From assembly GCA_024275095.1 (NCBI GenBank), contig JAJRZV010000024.1, forward strand, positions 1-51,192: a stretch of 51,192 bases of DNA, written 5' to 3'. The notes under the pieces are model-generated. The model saw only the letters and a program-made list of their open reading frames with translations, had not been told where the DNA came from and ran no database searches. Source of the DNA: a bacterium. GTDB lineage: Bacteria > JAJRZV01. The translations under genes and the position numbers were made by a program. Positions 41,778 to 50,615 of this stretch are shown one piece after another. The number at the start of each line of letters is the position of its first letter. Position 1 is the stretch's first letter.

Positions 41778-43010
41778 TTACCCCATTGCGGAAATGACAA
41801 TTTCAGTAATATCCCTCATGATCAGCGAGGAATTTTTAGCAGCAATAGCATCTTTCAGGCTCTGGTAGCAAAACGGACAGGCAGTTACAAATTCTGAAGC
41901 TCCTGTTTTTTCCGCATCCTCAACCAGTCTGCGAGACATGCTCACCTGAATTTCAGTGAATCCCGCCTTGAGCCCTCCACCCGCTCCACAACACCGGGAG
42001 TAAATGCCCGAACGTTCCATCTCGAGAAGTTTAAGGCCGGGGACGCTTTTTAGTATCTCACGGGGCTCGTTGAAAAGCCCGTTGTGTCTCCCGAGGTGAC
42101 ACGGATCATGGTAGGTAACCGCAAGATCAACTTCACGAGAGAGACTCAGTTTTCCCTTTACTATCAGTTGATAAATAAACTCCGTCATATGATACACGCG
42201 GAATGGAAATTGGGAATATTTGGGATAGTCCTGCCTGAGGGTTTTAAAACAGCCCGAACAGGAGGTCACGATGATTTCTGCTTCCAGCGAAAGGAATTTT
42301 TCAACGTTCTTTCTCACCTGTTGCAGGAACACATCCTTCACACCCATACGCAGGGGTGTACTGCCGCAACAGTATTCCTCAGGCCCCAGGATTCCATAGT
42401 CAATACCTACACGGTTCATTATTTCTGCAAAATTGATGGCAACCTCGCGGATGTTCTGGTCATAAGAAGCCGTACACCCAACAAAGTAAAGAATTTCAGC
42501 TTTATTTTTACCGCGGGAGAGGTCCTTTACAGGCGCGGACAGGCGCCTCTCCCTGTAGGCTCTGTCTGCCCACCTGCGTCGTGCAGACCGCGGCTGCATC
42601 CACGGATTGTCATAGTTTTTTATACTTTGAACAAGTGGATGCTGTGCCTCAAGAGGTCCATATCCGGCATTAACAAAAATTTCTCTTATCTCCTCCCATA
42701 GCTCAATAGTGTCAATTCGGGAAGGACACACAAACGAGCACTGACCACAAACCGAACACCTGTAGAGCGCATCACGAAGGAAATAAATGTCCTTCTCCTG
42801 GATACGCCTGCCGAAAATGGAAAGGAACGGGTTTGTACCTGCCCGGATGGCTTTCTTTATAAGGTAGATTTTGTAAAAAGGGGGCACCTCCCGTGCACTG
42901 GTTTCAGCATATACGGGACACATCTCCACACACGTACCACATCGTGCACATGCAGACAGGTCAATCCGTCTCTTGAGGGGCAGATTGTGGAACGCGAGAC
43001 CACCGGCCAT
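41778..43010 (-). CDS. HdrD/DsrK-like Fe-S protein with two CCG domains
   Basis: A 410-residue protein of the heterodisulfide-reductase subunit D family. Two ferredoxin motifs: C21-x2-C24-x2-C27-x3-C31-P and C85-x2-C88-x2-C91-x3-C95-P. Two full CCG motifs (C-x34-CC-x35-C-x2-C): C179, C214-C215, C251, C254 and C304, C340-C341, C378, C381, each able to hold a noncubane [4Fe-4S] cluster or other site. GGGAGG precedes ATG 43010. It overlaps the NarI-like gene by 50 bases, giving a DsrMK/HmeCD-like membrane pair that would reduce or oxidise quinone. The partner order differs from fused EMO. Confidence 0.92.
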   Translation of the reverse strand: MAGGLAFHNLPLKRRIDLSACARCGTCVEMCPVYAETSAREVPPFYKIYLIKKAIRAGTNPFLSIFGRRIQEKDIYFLRDALYRCSVCGQCSFVCPSRIDTIELWEEIREIFVNAGYGPLEAQHPLVQSIKNYDNPWMQPRSARRRWADRAYRERRLSAPVKDLSRGKNKAEILYFVGCTASYDQNIREVAINFAEIMNRVGIDYGILGPEEYCCGSTPLRMGVKDVFLQQVRKNVEKFLSLEAEIIVTSCSGCFKTLRQDYPKYSQFPFRVYHMTEFIYQLIVKGKLSLSREVDLAVTYHDPCHLGRHNGLFNEPREILKSVPGLKLLEMERSGIYSRCCGAGGGLKAGFTEIQVSMSRRLVEDAEKTGASEFVTACPFCYQSLKDAIAAKNSSLIMRDITEIVISAMG

Positions 43011-43704
43011 AAATATCCTCCCTTGACCCTTTCTCCAGAAGAGTCAACAATAGATTTAGAGGAACAGTGAACATGTGAACAAGTTTCGTGAAGGGAATCA
43101 GCACCACCACAGTAACAATCAGCGCAATGTGAAGAAAGAAAACATGGCTGTAATGTACGGCAGTCCAGTTGATAAAAACCCCGGGCACAACATGCGCAAT
43201 GATGCCACCTTTCGTATACGCGTATTTCACACCGGCAAGAAGTATTCCTGTAACGGCTATTGCAAAAATTAGAAATGTGGATGTGAGATCTTCATAAAGT
43301 GCAGGAGATACGTGTCGACCAAAGGTAAAAAAACGACGGGCTAACAGAAGAAGAGAAGACACAACTAAACCTGCAGCCATTATATCGTGGATGAGAATAG
43401 CTGAATCTCCCCCTGTAACGACACCAGCAAAAGAGGGAACAAAGTAATACACTACAAAAAAAACAAAGCACACCGTCATAATAAAATGTGCTGCCCACCT
43501 GAAAAGGCTGTAACGAGCGATATTCCATTGAAGCACGACTTCTCCAACAACAACCTTCACAGTGCTCTTTACAGACGGGCGGTTCACGTGCATACCCGGG
43601 TCTTTCACAGTGACCAGCAAAGTAATGGCGTACACAGCGTACAGGGCCAGTAAGCCTGTACATACCCAGAATATCATTGTTTTTATGTCAGATACCTGCA
43701 GCAT
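42961..43704 (-). CDS. NarI/DsrM/HdrE-like cytochrome b membrane subunit
   Basis: A 247-residue integral membrane protein from ATG 43704 (a longer frame to 43809 would run antisense to nothing but deep into the upstream gene). Five transmembrane helices: about 9-32, 69-90, 101-123, 142-160 and 182-210. Candidate heme ligands are H73, H106, H184, H187 and H192, the last three in VHYSHVFFLH; NarI/DsrM families use helix His for b-type hemes. Such subunits exchange electrons with menaquinone. The 3' end overlaps the HdrD/DsrK-like gene by 50 bases. The start overlaps the BPL_N gene by 17 bases and has no clear ribosome-binding site. Confidence 0.85.
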   Translation of the reverse strand: MLQVSDIKTMIFWVCTGLLALYAVYAITLLVTVKDPGMHVNRPSVKSTVKVVVGEVVLQWNIARYSLFRWAAHFIMTVCFVFFVVYYFVPSFAGVVTGGDSAILIHDIMAAGLVVSSLLLLARRFFTFGRHVSPALYEDLTSTFLIFAIAVTGILLAGVKYAYTKGGIIAHVVPGVFINWTAVHYSHVFFLHIALIVTVVVLIPFTKLVHMFTVPLNLLLTLLEKGSREDIYGRWSRVPQSAPQETD

Positions 43705-44884
43705 TTTCAGAAGACAGGTCTCTTTTTTCGGTTCGCATTGCCCGAAAATGCCAGTTGAACACGTGTGAAGCGCAGGAGTTGAGGCTGGACAACAGTGTTC
43801 CTGCTTCAAGCTCTCCCGACTTCACATGAGAAAGAGACTCTTCCAGTAAGGTCCTTACCTCTTCTACTTCCTCGGGAAGTGCAATAGCATTTCTCTTACG
43901 TCGCACTTTATCCCATATGGCGTTAACAAAGGTGAGGAAATGATAAGCCATCAGGTACTTTGAACCCTTCCATCCTTCGAGTCTGCGCGTTTTGCTTTCC
44001 AGAGCTATTCTCAAATTACTTGCAAGTGCTCTGATCTTGTGTATATCCAAAGCATCCACATGAGAGACTTCTTTTTCTGCTTCTGTACGCTTTCCTTCGC
44101 AAACGAGAAGTTTTCCCAGGATTAGATTGGCTTCTTCATATTCAGGATGCTCAATATGAGGACCAAACGCGTAAATTTTTAAGTCCTTGTGTGCAGCTCT
44201 CACTGCTGCAGCTCGACCTGTATAAATTTCATCCGCAAACTCCCTGTCCACAAGGAATTCCGTTTTGTCTGTAAAACCGCAATAGCGTGCAATCACCTCG
44301 ACTTCCTCGGTCTCTTCCATTACAGGTCCGCCGTAAATGGGTGCTGTAATTATGCCTTTGGATACAAACGGGAAATTCTTCACCACGTGTATCTCAATCT
44401 CTCCCCTCACCGGATGAAATACATACCTGCATCCGTATGGCTGGGCGAACTTCTCCTTCATGCGAACAGGTTCGGGAATGACCTCGCGCAGATTGGCTAT
44501 AGGAGCACGGATAAAATTGAAAAGGTTCAAAGGTTCCTTTGACGAACGAAGAACGAGGTATCCTCCAGCGCATGTACCAATATAAAGTCCTCCTGACCTT
44601 ATAAAACTGCGAAGGGCGGTTGCACCTTCATGTCCCAGGCTTTCTGCTATGGCAAAGGTGTCACCTCCGGATACCACACATGCTCCGGCACCGGAAAGCA
44701 CATCAAACGTCAAAGAAGCCGAAAAAACAACCCTTTTCCACCCGAGAGCCTCAAGTGTCTCACCCACCCAAAGCCACGAGTGAGACGTGCCTTCTCCGGT
44801 ATATACCACAACCCAGGACTCTTCTTCCGGAAAGGTGTGAATAAATCGGCGCAGTGCTGCTCTGGACTTTATTTCAGGGAGCAT
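43688..44884 (-). CDS. BPL_N-type glutamine-amidotransferase-like protein
   Basis: A 398-residue protein. Its first half is a DJ-1/class I amidotransferase-like fold of the BPL_N family (biotin-protein-ligase N-terminal domain): VVSGGDTFAIAESL and YIGTCAGGYLVL, where C105 is the nucleophile-elbow Cys. It continues with FHPVRGEIEIHVVKNFPFV and ITAPIYGGPVM, then a helical C-terminal half (ALDIHKIRALASNLRIALES, KYLMAYHFLTFVNAIWDKVR) I do not recognise. ATG 44884 lies inside the end of the AOR-like gene, with AAGG 8 bases away. Role in a redox operon is unclear: amidase, cofactor processing or regulation. Confidence 0.75.
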   Translation of the reverse strand: MLPEIKSRAALRRFIHTFPEEESWVVVYTGEGTSHSWLWVGETLEALGWKRVVFSASLTFDVLSGAGACVVSGGDTFAIAESLGHEGATALRSFIRSGGLYIGTCAGGYLVLRSSKEPLNLFNFIRAPIANLREVIPEPVRMKEKFAQPYGCRYVFHPVRGEIEIHVVKNFPFVSKGIITAPIYGGPVMEETEEVEVIARYCGFTDKTEFLVDREFADEIYTGRAAAVRAAHKDLKIYAFGPHIEHPEYEEANLILGKLLVCEGKRTEAEKEVSHVDALDIHKIRALASNLRIALESKTRRLEGWKGSKYLMAYHFLTFVNAIWDKVRRKRNAIALPEEVEEVRTLLEESLSHVKSGELEAGTLLSSLNSCASHVFNWHFRAMRTEKRDLSSENAAGI

Positions 44885-46106
44885 CCAGAAACACCTTGGC
44901 TGTACTGTGTACCTGCTCTTCAAATGCCCCATAATCATACTTAATGCTTCCGAACACAGGTGAAAGATTTACGGAGAACACACCTGTAAAAATCGGGCAG
45001 ACCCCCGCAGAAAGAGAAAAAACGTAGCGCTTTACAGCATCCTCCAGACAATCCCCGGGTGGCAGAGTAAGACTTGCTCTGCATTTTTTCACGAAGTTTT
45101 TAAACCATCCAGGAACATCCTGCCATATCTCCTCCACCACGGTGGAAAGTTCCTTTCCGTGATAAAGTGCCTCAAGAGGATGTGTGCCTGTCCGGACGGC
45201 ATTCCACATGGTTTCAATAACATCCGACCCGCCTGTGACCAGTGCAAGAGTCTGAAAAGGATCGCTCAACAAAAAACCCGGTTCATCAATCTCGGATTCC
45301 TTCAGGCGTGATGGTTCATCTTTCACCATGAGAAAACTCTGACACGGATATGGACAGTTAAAGCATGCAGAATACCTGTGCACACGTTCTTTTATTTTTT
45401 CCAGCGGGCCTGTGTCTGCACCTGAAAGCTCCAGGACTCTCCCCATGCCTTTACATTCTTCACTCACCGCTGACCTGCGCAGCTCCACGCATGCACTGAA
45501 AAAATCTTCATCCGCTTCAAAAGACTCCATTCCCCTCAGGGCTACCGCCTGAACATTCAGGTTGTCCAGCATATCACCGGCACCGCAAATGTCACCGCTG
45601 TACCAGTAATCAACCATCAGGGGTTTCAACCCTCCTTCCTTGCCGTAAGAGATAACCTGGATGTTCTCATCCGCATGTTCGCCTCTTACACTGTCAACAA
45701 GAGTCCACACACTCTCGGTATTCAATGCACTGGCAGGAAGGACTTCACATATACCATCGTGTATCCAGAGGTAAACCCTCTCGCTGCTTTTACCTTTGAG
45801 AACCACTGCGTCAAATCCTGAATATTTAAGTTCCGCGCCCGTGTGCCACAACAAATGAGTAACAACCGGTCCTGTTGCCTCATTCAGCCATACCAGCGTT
45901 GAAGCACACGAGGCAGGTACGAATGTCCCTGTGAAAAGACCGGCAGCGAATGCTGCGGTGCCACCGGTGTCTTCCAGAAGGTGAAGAGCAAGCAGGGGAC
46001 CGCCCGGCGCTTTCTCCAGTACTTCACTGCTGAGTTCACGTTCATCTATCTCTCCGTTTTCCAGATTTACAACCACATATCGTTCGTTGAAAAAACGCCC
46101 CTTCAT
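44874..46106 (-). CDS. Short aldehyde:ferredoxin oxidoreductase-like protein
   Basis: A 410-residue member of the AOR (tungstopterin) family, about 200 residues shorter than usual. The N-terminal domain is present (RYVVVNLENGEIDEREL, GGPLLALHLLEDT, LKYSGFDAVVLKGKSSERVY), with ELK-SGFDAVVLKG matching AOR-domain-1 text. Fe-S ligands are conserved: C248, C251, C255 (CFNCPYPC) and a fourth C370 (SAGVC, family DxLGxC). About 100 residues between them are missing compared with Pyrococcus AOR, part of the pterin domain. It might therefore lack the cofactor. Start ATG 46106 follows GGAGG; upstream frames overlap the ferredoxin gene, which ends at 46103. Confidence 0.8.
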   Translation of the reverse strand: MKGRFFNERYVVVNLENGEIDERELSSEVLEKAPGGPLLALHLLEDTGGTAAFAAGLFTGTFVPASCASTLVWLNEATGPVVTHLLWHTGAELKYSGFDAVVLKGKSSERVYLWIHDGICEVLPASALNTESVWTLVDSVRGEHADENIQVISYGKEGGLKPLMVDYWYSGDICGAGDMLDNLNVQAVALRGMESFEADEDFFSACVELRRSAVSEECKGMGRVLELSGADTGPLEKIKERVHRYSACFNCPYPCQSFLMVKDEPSRLKESEIDEPGFLLSDPFQTLALVTGGSDVIETMWNAVRTGTHPLEALYHGKELSTVVEEIWQDVPGWFKNFVKKCRASLTLPPGDCLEDAVKRYVFSLSAGVCPIFTGVFSVNLSPVFGSIKYDYGAFEEQVHSTAKVFLDAP

Positions 46107-46453
46107 GAAGCACCTCCTTCCTCTACCAGGCATCCCGAAGGACAAACAGCAACGCAAAAAAGAAAATCCTCACCTTCACACAGGTCGCACGCCTCCCTCA
46201 TAACAATCGGCTTTGATGAAGCACCGGCACCCTCCGCCTTTTCTCCGGGCAAAAGCACCTCTGCGCCTTCAGGTCTGCCGAGAAACACTTCTTTTTCTCG
46301 CTTGATCATCACTCCAAAATAGTCCTTCTTCTCATTGCGGTGGAGCATTATGCTTGAAGACACAGGGTTCATCTCGCGATCGCGGTGAAAAGAACAGGCA
46401 ATTTCACAGATACGGCATCCTGTACATTTGTGTGTAATCACCTCCAGCTTCAC
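46103..46453 (-). CDS. 4Fe-4S ferredoxin-like electron carrier
   Basis: A 116-residue protein with GTG start at 46453, 6 bases after GGGAGG and overlapping the upstream stop by 4 bases. Two Fe-S motifs: CTGCRICEIAC near the N-terminus (C-x2-C-x2-C-x3-C) and CDLCEGEDFLFCVAVCP near the C-terminus (C-x2-C-x6-C-x3-C-P). Between them a linker has REKEVFLGRPEGAEVLLPGE. AOR-type enzymes commonly have such a neighbour (BamC or the Aor small subunit). It would shuttle electrons between the AOR-like protein and the HdrD-like protein. Confidence 0.88.
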   Translation of the reverse strand: MKLEVITHKCTGCRICEIACSFHRDREMNPVSSSIMLHRNEKKDYFGVMIKREKEVFLGRPEGAEVLLPGEKAEGAGASSKPIVMREACDLCEGEDFLFCVAVCPSGCLVEEGGAS

Positions 46454-47679
46454 GACACACCTCCCACCGAGTCCCACAGGAGCTTCACCAGGTCAACTAC
46501 AGGGAGCTCGAGGCCTTCTCTCTTTACACCGTCACTGATATTCTGCTCACAAAACGGGCACGCAGTCACAATCATTTCAGCGCCTGTGGACGCTGCTTCT
46601 TTTGCTCTCAATCCTGCCGTGGCCACAGCCACCTCGGTAAAGGCCGTGCGTACACCCCCACCGGCCCCACAGCACAGTGAATACTCACGGTTCCGTGGCA
46701 TCTCCACCAACTCCACTCCAGGAATGTTTTGCAAAATCTGCCGTGGTGCATCAAAAACGCCGAAATAGCGCCCGAGATGGCACGGGTCATGATAGGTCAC
46801 TTTGGACGGAATTTCTTTTTTATGTTCCAGACCTTTATCCTGTGCAACCTCGTCCATGAACTCTACGATGTGCCTCACCTCCGCCCGGAGGTGTTCCTGG
46901 TAGAAATGTTTGAACGTTGAATAACAGCCGGCACAGGCAGTAACCACATATCGAGCACCTGTATTGTTCAGCTGTTCCGCCACTTCGTCACGTCTTTTAA
47001 CGAAGGACTTCATGTCACCAACCCTCATCACCGTGGAACCACAACATCTCTCCTTTTCTCCAAGAATTCCAAAATTTACTCCTGCACCGTGAAGAAGGCG
47101 TGCCGTAGAAAACACAACGTCTCTGAAAGCAGGATCATAAGACCCTGTGCACCCTACAAAATAAAGCACTTCCACCTTTTCCTTGCTTGCATCTTTTATT
47201 TCCACATCTTTCAATCGTTTTGCCCAGCGCCCCCTCTGGGACCTGGGGCTCATCCAGGGATTATCGTAGTTCTCAATGCTTTTAATAAGCGGCCGATGCT
47301 CTGGCAGAGGAGCCAGACCTTTTTCCACCAGATAAACCCTGAGCGCCATAAAAGCATTGGTGGGCTCCAGTCCCTTCATCTCGCTGCATATAACCTGACA
47401 ATTGCCGCATGCCGTACAGGTATAAAGAATCTCGAGGAATTTCTCGTCAATTACCAGTTCAGGAGGGTCACACGTGATCGCCCTGATAAGTTCCATTCGG
47501 CCGGTGCTGAAGTAAGCATCAAAACGAAAATACGTTGCAGCAGGACAATTATCTGCGAAACGGTAGTTTGTAAGAATTTCCGGACGTGTCATACCACACA
47601 GTTTGCACTTTACGCATTTCCAGGCAGTATTGCGATATTCAAATAAATGTCCAAACTTCCCAATCTGTGCATACTGCAT
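46450..47679 (-). CDS. HdrD-like Fe-S protein with two CCG domains (BamD-like)
   Basis: A 409-residue paralogue of the HdrD protein at 41778-43010. The first N-terminal cluster site is altered: C22, C25, C28, then the fourth Cys 17 residues on (C45-P; FADNCPAATYF), a form I recall from BamD-like proteins. The second ferredoxin motif is normal: C88, C91, C94, C98. CCG motifs: C177, C212-C213, C249, C252 and C300, C336-C337, C374, C377. GGAGG lies 5 bases before ATG 47679. It is followed by ferredoxin and AOR-like genes, an arrangement like bamD-bamC-bamB of class II benzoyl-CoA reductases. No bamE/HdrA is present here. Confidence 0.92.
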   Translation of the reverse strand: MQYAQIGKFGHLFEYRNTAWKCVKCKLCGMTRPEILTNYRFADNCPAATYFRFDAYFSTGRMELIRAITCDPPELVIDEKFLEILYTCTACGNCQVICSEMKGLEPTNAFMALRVYLVEKGLAPLPEHRPLIKSIENYDNPWMSPRSQRGRWAKRLKDVEIKDASKEKVEVLYFVGCTGSYDPAFRDVVFSTARLLHGAGVNFGILGEKERCCGSTVMRVGDMKSFVKRRDEVAEQLNNTGARYVVTACAGCYSTFKHFYQEHLRAEVRHIVEFMDEVAQDKGLEHKKEIPSKVTYHDPCHLGRYFGVFDAPRQILQNIPGVELVEMPRNREYSLCCGAGGGVRTAFTEVAVATAGLRAKEAASTGAEMIVTACPFCEQNISDGVKREGLELPVVDLVKLLWDSVGGVS

Positions 47680-47754
47680 CACCACCTCCTGTCTAAAATT
47701 TATCTTTCAACAGGCATCCAGGAGTAGAAATGTCAAATGTTGAGACCAGACCCC

Positions 47755-49329
47755 TCATTGCTCGTCCAGAGGATTAACACCGGGGTGTGAGATATACAGC
47801 TCATCCACCACGGCTTTGAACCTTTTTGCCAGTTCCCAGTAAACCTGTGCTCTCGGCATCTCGATTTCTCCAAAGCCGTACATGCGGCGATACATCGTGG
47901 CCTTAAACTTTTCCACAAACATTTCAGTGGTTTTTTTCAACATGACCGCTGCCCTCTTAATATCCTCAGGATTGCCCTGGTCCCACCAGTAATCAAACTC
48001 CAGCGGTGCCAGGCGTGCAAACGGATACGGACCCTGTACAGCCGTGCCTGTGAGCGCCATCTTCTCGGAAAAGTCAGGGGCTGAATCCTTCCAGTACCGG
48101 TGGATAAGCCTGCGGTAATATTCATGCACTAACGGAATCAAATCCATTTTCACATTGCCAGCAGTCCAGTTGAAAGACCCTCTCCACTTCATGGCTGCAC
48201 CCACGCGTGGACCCACAAGTTTCCAGTAGCGCGGATCAAACAAAGGTTCATCAGTGAACAGAAGCGCCTGCTGGTCCACGGCGTACATCCCTGTGGATTC
48301 TGCTATGTTCATGAGAATCTCTTCCTTTATCGCAAGTTCCTCTTCATCGTGGCCTGAGATAATCACAATGACCGGGTCGGAAGGAAGGTAATCTGCAAGG
48401 TCCAGGGGATTATCCACAGGTGCCGCCACAGCCATCTGTCCATGGTGTGATTTATATATGAATTCTGCAATCTCTTCCCTTGATAATCTCAAATCGAACT
48501 CCAGTGCACTTTCAAGAGCCCTTTCGCGGTCATCTGCGTCAAAAATGTAAAGCTTTTCCACCGGATATTCCGGCACAATCCGGATGGTCATCTCCGTGCA
48601 CACACCCATCCCCCCATCTGCCGCCACGAATATGCCCATGATATCCACCAAAGGATGCCAGTTGAGAGGTAACCTCTCTGCTCCTTCTGCATGCACACCG
48701 AGTCTGAGGACCTGGCCATCAGGCAGCACCCAGGTCATTCCCGCGATCAGCTCGCTGGAGAGACCGTATCGGATGGCGATACCAGGCCCCCCGCGTGCCA
48801 CATAATTGGCGAGAGTGGAAATGCTCCCCATGGTTAAAGGCAGGCACGCACGGAGTTTCACGCCGTCATGTGCCAGATGCTCGTTAACAGCGAGGTACAC
48901 CTCAGCATTGCGCGCCCCGGGACCAATGGTGCACGTCATACGTTCTGCATCCACCTCAATTTTGTTCATGCGTTTGAGGTCAAGAAGAATGCCGCCCCAT
49001 CTGGGAAGGGTCAATCCTCCGTGATTGAAACCGGTCGAATAAGGAATAAATGGAATATTGCGTCTGTGGGCGATTTTCACTATCTCCACCACCTCTTCGG
49101 TAGAGGCCGGCATGACGACAATGTTGGGAGCTTTCCCCGGCGTTGGGGTGAAATCACGACTGTAAGTAATGGTTACCGCACGGTGGTCAGTAGCCCATCT
49201 CTCCCCAACCACGTCCCTGATTTCTTTGAGGGCCTCGCGCAAATTCTCTTTGGAAAGATCCCACCTCACCGGGGGCTGTTCCCGGAGTTTTTTCTCTATC
49301 TCTTTCAAGGCTTCACCTCCCTTTTTCAT
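47755..49329 (-). CDS. FAD-linked oxidase (VAO/PCMH/GlcD-like)
   Basis: A 524-residue flavoprotein of the vanillyl-alcohol-oxidase/PCMH superfamily. FAD site: NIVVMPASTEEVVEIVKIAH, PFIPYSTGFNHGG, GGILLDLKRMNKI, AERMTCTIGPGARNAEVYLA, and a PP-domain-like region through GLSSELIAGMTWVLPDG. The STG-N-GG and ILLDLKRMNKI segments read like p-cresol methylhydroxylase. The C-terminal half is the substrate domain; no covalent-FAD His/Tyr is obvious. ATG overlaps the preceding flavoprotein gene stop by 4 bases. Feeds electrons to the Fe-S neighbours (inference); substrate unknown, possibly an alcohol, lactate or phenolic. Confidence 0.87.
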   Translation of the reverse strand: MKKGGEALKEIEKKLREQPPVRWDLSKENLREALKEIRDVVGERWATDHRAVTITYSRDFTPTPGKAPNIVVMPASTEEVVEIVKIAHRRNIPFIPYSTGFNHGGLTLPRWGGILLDLKRMNKIEVDAERMTCTIGPGARNAEVYLAVNEHLAHDGVKLRACLPLTMGSISTLANYVARGGPGIAIRYGLSSELIAGMTWVLPDGQVLRLGVHAEGAERLPLNWHPLVDIMGIFVAADGGMGVCTEMTIRIVPEYPVEKLYIFDADDRERALESALEFDLRLSREEIAEFIYKSHHGQMAVAAPVDNPLDLADYLPSDPVIVIISGHDEEELAIKEEILMNIAESTGMYAVDQQALLFTDEPLFDPRYWKLVGPRVGAAMKWRGSFNWTAGNVKMDLIPLVHEYYRRLIHRYWKDSAPDFSEKMALTGTAVQGPYPFARLAPLEFDYWWDQGNPEDIKRAAVMLKKTTEMFVEKFKATMYRRMYGFGEIEMPRAQVYWELAKRFKAVVDELYISHPGVNPLDEQ

Positions 49330-50594
49330 ACGCTATAGCAGGGATTCAGGATCCCCGCCGGATCGGTAATCCTTTTTACCTGATTTAAAAACTTTCTTTC
49401 TGTTGACGAATAAAATCGTGATGCATCCAGGGGCGGGACGCCTGGAAAAGCCCACTCCAGCTTTGTACATATATTGCGTATACGCGAGCTCCACAGGCCT
49501 TCACACCACACAACAAGCACAAAAGCACCACCTCTCGAAAAAGAAGAAACCACATACCGGGGCGTTTTACCCATCTCATCTTCCACGGCTCCGGCAGCTG
49601 ATACCACCTTATTCCGGAAATCCGGATACGAACCGTAAATCACGGCCGTGCTTCCTGATGAAAAAATACTGCGTCGTGTCCACATTTCATCCTCAATGGT
49701 GACCACACGCTCCGCTCCCCACTTGAGCATCATCTTCTCAACGCGCCTGATGTTATAATTCACCAATTTCTCCCGCCCGGCATATCCAAGTACAACAAAT
49801 GTCAACCCTTTATCGAGACCGGCTCCCGTCAGCTCTTCAAGTGATTTCGCATCTCCCGTAAAGCATTCCACTGTCAACTCATGCCTCGGAACATTGCGTA
49901 AAACTTCACCGGCAACTTTTAAATCCCGCACCTTCCATACCTCGCCCTTTCTCACCTCCCACCGCGGGTAAAGATACACGGAGGACCTCACCATCACCCC
50001 CATGATGTCCGGTGCTCCGAAATACCAGCGGGAAAGGTTTGGGCCAGGGTCATCACGACAATCACCCGCTTCTTCAGAGAGAGCATGCTGGCCCGTGCGA
50101 TGTATCAATCCTTCTGGAAGGGCCACATACATGTTGGAAATATTAAGGTCACCGTACCTGGCGCACTCCCGCACAGGATGGCGCATGGCATAACACTCGC
50201 TGATACTTGCTGTCGGTGTCACAAGAGGCATGAATACATCAACGCCTTCTGCACGAGCTGCTTCCACCACCTCCTTGAAATGAACTCCACGACCAACATG
50301 GGCGATGAGATTTCGTGCATCCAACCGATCTATTGCTGCCAGTCTCGAGAACTCAAATATCACGCTGCCGGAGTAATCCAGCACAGGATCAAAATACCGT
50401 TCATATGTTGTAAAAACCTTTACACTGCTGTAATTGCATATTTTCAGTACTGCAGCAGCTTCTTCATATGAACCCGGTCTTACAGCACACACCGGTAAAG
50501 AGGCGGGTTGTTCAGGGAAGTATTCATCCACATCTTCTACCACTCCATCTTTACCCAGTTCTCTCTCCAGCAATTCTTTTATTTTTTCACCCAC
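49326..50594 (-). CDS. FAD-binding-oxidase-like protein with atypical FAD loop
   Basis: A 422-residue protein with the FAD_binding_4/GlcD framework: AVRPGSYEEAAAVLKICN, EFSRLAAID, IAHVGRGVHFKEVVEAARAE and ending DPAGILNPCYSV (GlcD C-terminal DP-GILNP). The usual glycine-rich PP loop (P-x-G-G-G-T) is replaced by TTYERYFDPVLDYSGS, and no GG-S/T is visible. It may bind FAD weakly or serve as a structural partner for the full-length flavoprotein encoded next. GTG 50594 follows GGAGG by 6 bases. GlcE-like role in a GlcDEF-type arrangement is one possibility (inference). Confidence 0.78.
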   Translation of the reverse strand: MGEKIKELLERELGKDGVVEDVDEYFPEQPASLPVCAVRPGSYEEAAAVLKICNYSSVKVFTTYERYFDPVLDYSGSVIFEFSRLAAIDRLDARNLIAHVGRGVHFKEVVEAARAEGVDVFMPLVTPTASISECYAMRHPVRECARYGDLNISNMYVALPEGLIHRTGQHALSEEAGDCRDDPGPNLSRWYFGAPDIMGVMVRSSVYLYPRWEVRKGEVWKVRDLKVAGEVLRNVPRHELTVECFTGDAKSLEELTGAGLDKGLTFVVLGYAGREKLVNYNIRRVEKMMLKWGAERVVTIEDEMWTRRSIFSSGSTAVIYGSYPDFRNKVVSAAGAVEDEMGKTPRYVVSSFSRGGAFVLVVWCEGLWSSRIRNICTKLEWAFPGVPPLDASRFYSSTERKFLNQVKRITDPAGILNPCYSV

Positions 50595-50615
50595 AGCCGA
50601 CCTCCTTCCTGGTAT

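Noticed and set aside
42084-42701. Plus-strand open frame of 205 codons
   Set aside because: Antisense to the CCG motifs of the HdrD-like gene.
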